Part shown: positions 61,593-64,000 of the stretch, piece by piece
How the letters are laid out: every line of letters begins with the position of its first letter
Numbering within the stretch: position 1 is the stretch's first letter
Assembly: GCA_964607765.1 (NCBI GenBank)
Contig: CAZSNT010000017.1
Location: forward strand, 1 to 64,000
Origin: CAZSNT01 sp964607765
GTDB taxonomy: Bacteria > Verrucomicrobiota > Lentisphaeria > Oligosphaerales > JABHEG01
DNA length: 64,000 nt
Reading direction: 5' to 3'
Translations under genes and position numbers: made by a program
Notes under the pieces: model-generated
Told to the model about the DNA's origin: nothing
Database searches by the model: none
Seen by the model: only the letters and a program-made list of their open reading frames with translations

Positions 61593-63401
61593 TCACTCCG
61601 TTGTGCGCAACACAGCGACAAAGGCCTCCTGGGGGATGTTGACCTTGCCAATCTGTTTCATGCGCTTCTTGCCTTCTTTCTGACGCTCGAGGAGTTTGCG
61701 CTTCCGCGTGATGTCCCCGCCATAGCACTTGGCCGTCACGTTCTTTCGCAGGGCGCGGACGGTCTCTCTCGCGACGACCTTGCCGCCCACCGCGCCCTGG
61801 ATGGCGATCCTGAACTGCTGCTGCGGTATGACCTGCTTGAGGCGTTCAGCTATCTGACGCGCCCGTGCGGCTGCGTGTTCCTTGTGCACTATGCACGCGA
61901 ACGCATCGATCGGCTCGCCGTTCACGAGCATCTCGAGCTTGACCAGCGGCGATGTGCGGTACCCGGCCGGCTCATAGTCCATGCTGCCGTAGCCGCGAGT
62001 CACCGTCTTGAGCTTGTCGTAGAAGTCGAGAACGATCTCGTGAAGCGGGAGTTCGGCGGTGATCATGACATGCTGATGGTCAACGGTTTCTGTGTTCGTG
62101 CACTCGCCCCGCTTCTCCATGATCAGGTTCATCACCGCGCCCAGATACTGCACGGGCGCAATCAGCTGGGCCTGGATGAGCGGCTCCTCGATGTGGTCGA
62201 CTTCCGTTGGATCCGGCAGGTGCACGGGGTTGTCCAGATCGAGCCGGCTTCCGTCCTTCAGGTGGACCCGGTAGATGACACTCGGATAGGTCAGGATGAT
62301 GTCCATCTCGTATTCCCGCTGCAGCCGTTCCTGGACAATCTCCATGTGCAGCAGGCCGAGGAAACCGCAGCGGAACCCGGCGCCGAGAGCAGCTGAACTC
62401 TCAGGCTGAGCAACGAACGCGGCATCGTTGAGCTGCAGCTTCGCGATGCTGAATCGCAGCGTATCGTAGTCGCGCGTGTCCACCGGGTAGACGCCACTGA
62501 AGACAAGCGGCTGCGCCTCCTTGAAGCCGGGCACGGGCTCAAGGCAGGGCGCGCGCTTCAGCGTCAACGTGTCACCGATCCGGATCTCGGCGGGGTCTTT
62601 GATGGACGTGATGACGTATCCGACCTCGCCCCGGTTAAGCTGATCTGTCCGTGTCATTTCCGGGCCGAAGAAGCCGACTTCCTTCACGTCTGCATCCACG
62701 CCGTTGCTGAACAGGCGTACGGTCGCGCCCGCATCAACCGCGCCGGTAAGCAAGCGCACGTATCCCACAACGCCGCGGTACACGTCATACACCGAGTCGA
62801 ACACGAGCGCGCGGAGGATGCCGTCGTCCAGTCCGGGGGCCGGCGGGGGAATGCGCGTCACGATTGCCTCCAGGATTTCGGGTATACCAAGGTCGGCTTT
62901 CGCGCTGGCCAGGAGCATATCCTCAGCCGGGATAGCAAGAATCTCCTCCAACTGTTCCTCGCAGAGCGCCAGATCCGCTGCCGGCAGATCGATCTTGTTG
63001 ACGACAGGAATGATCGCCAGATCCTGCGCCATGGCCAAGTGAACGTTCGCTACGGTTTGCGCCTGTACGCCCTGCGCCGCATCGATGACGAGGATGGCGC
63101 CTTCGCACGCCGCCAGGCTGCGGCTCACCTCGTAGGAGAAGTCAACGTGGCCCGGTGTGTCGATCAGATTCAGCTGGTAGGTCTGGCCATCCTGGGCCTC
63201 GTAAGTCATGCGCACGGGGTGCGACTTGATCGTGATGCCGCGTTCCCGCTCCAGGTCCATGGCGTCCAGAACCTGATCCTGAAACGCACGTTCGTCGATC
63301 GTGTGCGTGTGCAGCAGAAGACGGTCGGCCAAGGTCGACTTGCCATGGTCAATGTGCGCGATGATGGCGAAGTTGCGTGTGTGTTTGAGGGATGCCTGCA
63401 T
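61593..63401 (-). CDS. lepA: Translation elongation factor 4 (LepA)
   Basis: A 602-residue ribosome-bound GTPase of the back-translocase type. GTP-binding boxes are HIDHGKSTLADRL, DTPGHVDF and VNKIDLP; the LepA-specific C-terminal domain ends RKKKLLERQKEGKKRMK-like (TRKRKLLERQKEGKK). The length matches E. coli LepA (599). It lies before lepB as in E. coli, and after the lptF/G gene with a family B repeat between. Confidence 0.98.
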   Translation of the reverse strand: MQASLKHTRNFAIIAHIDHGKSTLADRLLLHTHTIDERAFQDQVLDAMDLERERGITIKSHPVRMTYEAQDGQTYQLNLIDTPGHVDFSYEVSRSLAACEGAILVIDAAQGVQAQTVANVHLAMAQDLAIIPVVNKIDLPAADLALCEEQLEEILAIPAEDMLLASAKADLGIPEILEAIVTRIPPPAPGLDDGILRALVFDSVYDVYRGVVGYVRLLTGAVDAGATVRLFSNGVDADVKEVGFFGPEMTRTDQLNRGEVGYVITSIKDPAEIRIGDTLTLKRAPCLEPVPGFKEAQPLVFSGVYPVDTRDYDTLRFSIAKLQLNDAAFVAQPESSAALGAGFRCGFLGLLHMEIVQERLQREYEMDIILTYPSVIYRVHLKDGSRLDLDNPVHLPDPTEVDHIEEPLIQAQLIAPVQYLGAVMNLIMEKRGECTNTETVDHQHVMITAELPLHEIVLDFYDKLKTVTRGYGSMDYEPAGYRTSPLVKLEMLVNGEPIDAFACIVHKEHAAARARQIAERLKQVIPQQQFRIAIQGAVGGKVVARETVRALRKNVTAKCYGGDITRKRKLLERQKEGKKRMKQIGKVNIPQEAFVAVLRTTE

Positions 63402-63410
63402 GAGGGGCCG

Positions 63411-63468
63411 TATTCAGTGTTAAGTGTTCAGTGTTTCCTGCTGTGCAGCAGGATTCGGTGTTCGGTGT
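63411..63468 (-). repeat. Dispersed repeat family B with hairpin, copy 3
   Basis: A TTCAGTG/TTAAGTG heptad array is followed by the hairpin CCTGCTGTGCAGCAGG (63437-63452, 7-bp arms) and ATTCGGTGTTCGGTG. It fills most of the gap between the lptF/G stop (63469) and the lepA start (63401). Same order of parts as at 46135-46186. Confidence 0.75.
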
Positions 63469-64000
63469 CTATCGCCGCGCCATGGCCGAGAGCGCCCACA
63501 ACCCCCCGATCTGGTAAATGATGTTCGGTAGCCAGACCAGGATTTCAGGGTGGAGGGCAGCCTGGTACTTGAGGCCGTCCGCGAGCATGATGAATGCGTA
63601 GAAGCCCAGCGCCAGACACAGGCAGACGAGCAGTCCCACCGATGTCTCGGAACGCTGCGTGCGGACGCCAAAGGGAATGCCCAGCAGCAGGAACGCAAAC
63701 GGGGACAGAGCCATTGACAGCCGAGTGTGCAGTTCCACGTAGGTGGCCGTCGTGTTCAGTCCCATGGCGCTGTCGATGTAGATCCGGCCGAACAGCATGC
63801 CGAGATCCATGTATTTGAGCTTGCGTGTCAGAGGCCGACGATCAACTTCCGCGCCGTAGTCGAGCGGGAATGTGAAGCTCTGTGTGGCGAACCGGCGGAG
63901 TCGCTTTCCGGCATTCTCGCTGCTCAGGTCAACGGCCGCGATGGTGGCTTCCTCGAGCTCGATCTCCAACATGCGTGCGGCATCGTTTACCCTGACCGTG
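63469..64000 (-). CDS. LptF/LptG family permease, partial
   Basis: The frame runs off the right edge; only the C-terminal ~177 residues are seen. They carry the last helices of the YjgP/YjgQ permease fold (SMALSPFAFLLLGIPFGVRTQRSE, then GLLVCLCLALGFYAFIMLADGL, and LPNIIYQIGGLWAL in segments). LptF and LptG, with LptB, extract lipopolysaccharide from the inner membrane, so a diderm cell envelope is implied. Which of the two this is cannot be told from the tail. Confidence 0.85.
   Translation of the reverse strand, partial: TVRVNDAARMLEIELEEATIAAVDLSSENAGKRLRRFATQSFTFPLDYGAEVDRRPLTRKLKYMDLGMLFGRIYIDSAMGLNTTATYVELHTRLSMALSPFAFLLLGIPFGVRTQRSETSVGLLVCLCLALGFYAFIMLADGLKYQAALHPEILVWLPNIIYQIGGLWALSAMARR

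Noticed and set aside
60204..62396. A 730-codon plus-strand open frame antisense to lepB and lepA
   Set aside because: Both minus-strand genes are unmistakable with full catalytic motifs. The antisense frame has no domain and arises from GC-rich codon bias.

Overview
The window reads as a bacterial chromosome segment from a GC-rich member of the PVC superphylum, most likely Kiritimatiellota, Lentisphaerota or Verrucomicrobiota. No rRNA is present to prove this. The guess rests on: secreted sialate-O-acetylesterase, SGNH (DUF4886) and GH16 enzymes; an N-acetylhexosamine 1-kinase; TMTC-type TPR membrane proteins; exported coiled-coil/TPR paralogues; an oversized signal peptidase I; and SecA with a SEC-C tail. 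About 53 protein genes are packed tightly, often with ATGA or TGATG overlaps. I saw no tRNA, rRNA, CRISPR array, transposase or prophage.

Layout. 1-7.7 kb is an accessory glycan-degradation island: a class C serine hydrolase, an APH-fold kinase, a sialate O-acetylesterase, a DUF4886 SGNH protein and a GH16 enzyme. A decayed copy of a lipocalin tail plus GH16 segment lies at the left edge. 7.8-11 kb is an operon of ECF sigma factor, zinc-finger anti-sigma-like protein and a GspF-GspE fusion ATPase. 11.1-15.4 kb holds two overlapping AAA-type ATPase genes, one with a long kinesin-light-chain-type TPR array, behind a promoter whose spacer is a perfect inverted repeat. 15.6-24.4 kb carries DUF72, an AIR-synthase-like protein, ClpB, RsmG, a YfcE-type phosphodiesterase and mannose-1-phosphate guanylyltransferase. 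24.5-29.3 kb has an unrecognised 538-aa protein, TilS, a GT2 glycosyltransferase and a universal stress protein.

29.3-38 kb is a cluster for lipid and surface-glycoconjugate synthesis. KAS II-like synthase, acyl carrier protein, methyltransferase-glycosyltransferase fusion, methyltransferase, TMTC-like TPR glycosyltransferase and a sodium/solute symporter run on the minus strand, divergent from an OleA/FabH-type thiolase. 38-43 kb is a minus-strand housekeeping operon: rpsP-khpA-trmD-rplS-rnhB-pcnB-dacA-like, with rimM missing. 43.5-47.9 kb is a sugar-salvage set: a ROK-like kinase, NahK, a nucleotidyltransferase and KDPG aldolase. 47.9-52.6 kb has two paralogous exported coiled-coil/TPR proteins. 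52.9-57 kb is secA plus glycerate kinase. 57-64 kb is argG-panD-fumarase alpha-Cys-rich ORF, then lptF/G (cut by the edge)-lepA-lepB.

Two families of short dispersed repeats sit between co-directional minus-strand genes, at 23.2/32.8 kb and at 30.7/46.1/63.4 kb. Some copies supply start codons or C-terminal codons to the flanking genes. The most unusual systems are the two-ATPase/TPR operon, the sigma/anti-sigma/GspF-GspE operon, and the divergent thiolase/KAS/ACP/glycosyltransferase cluster.
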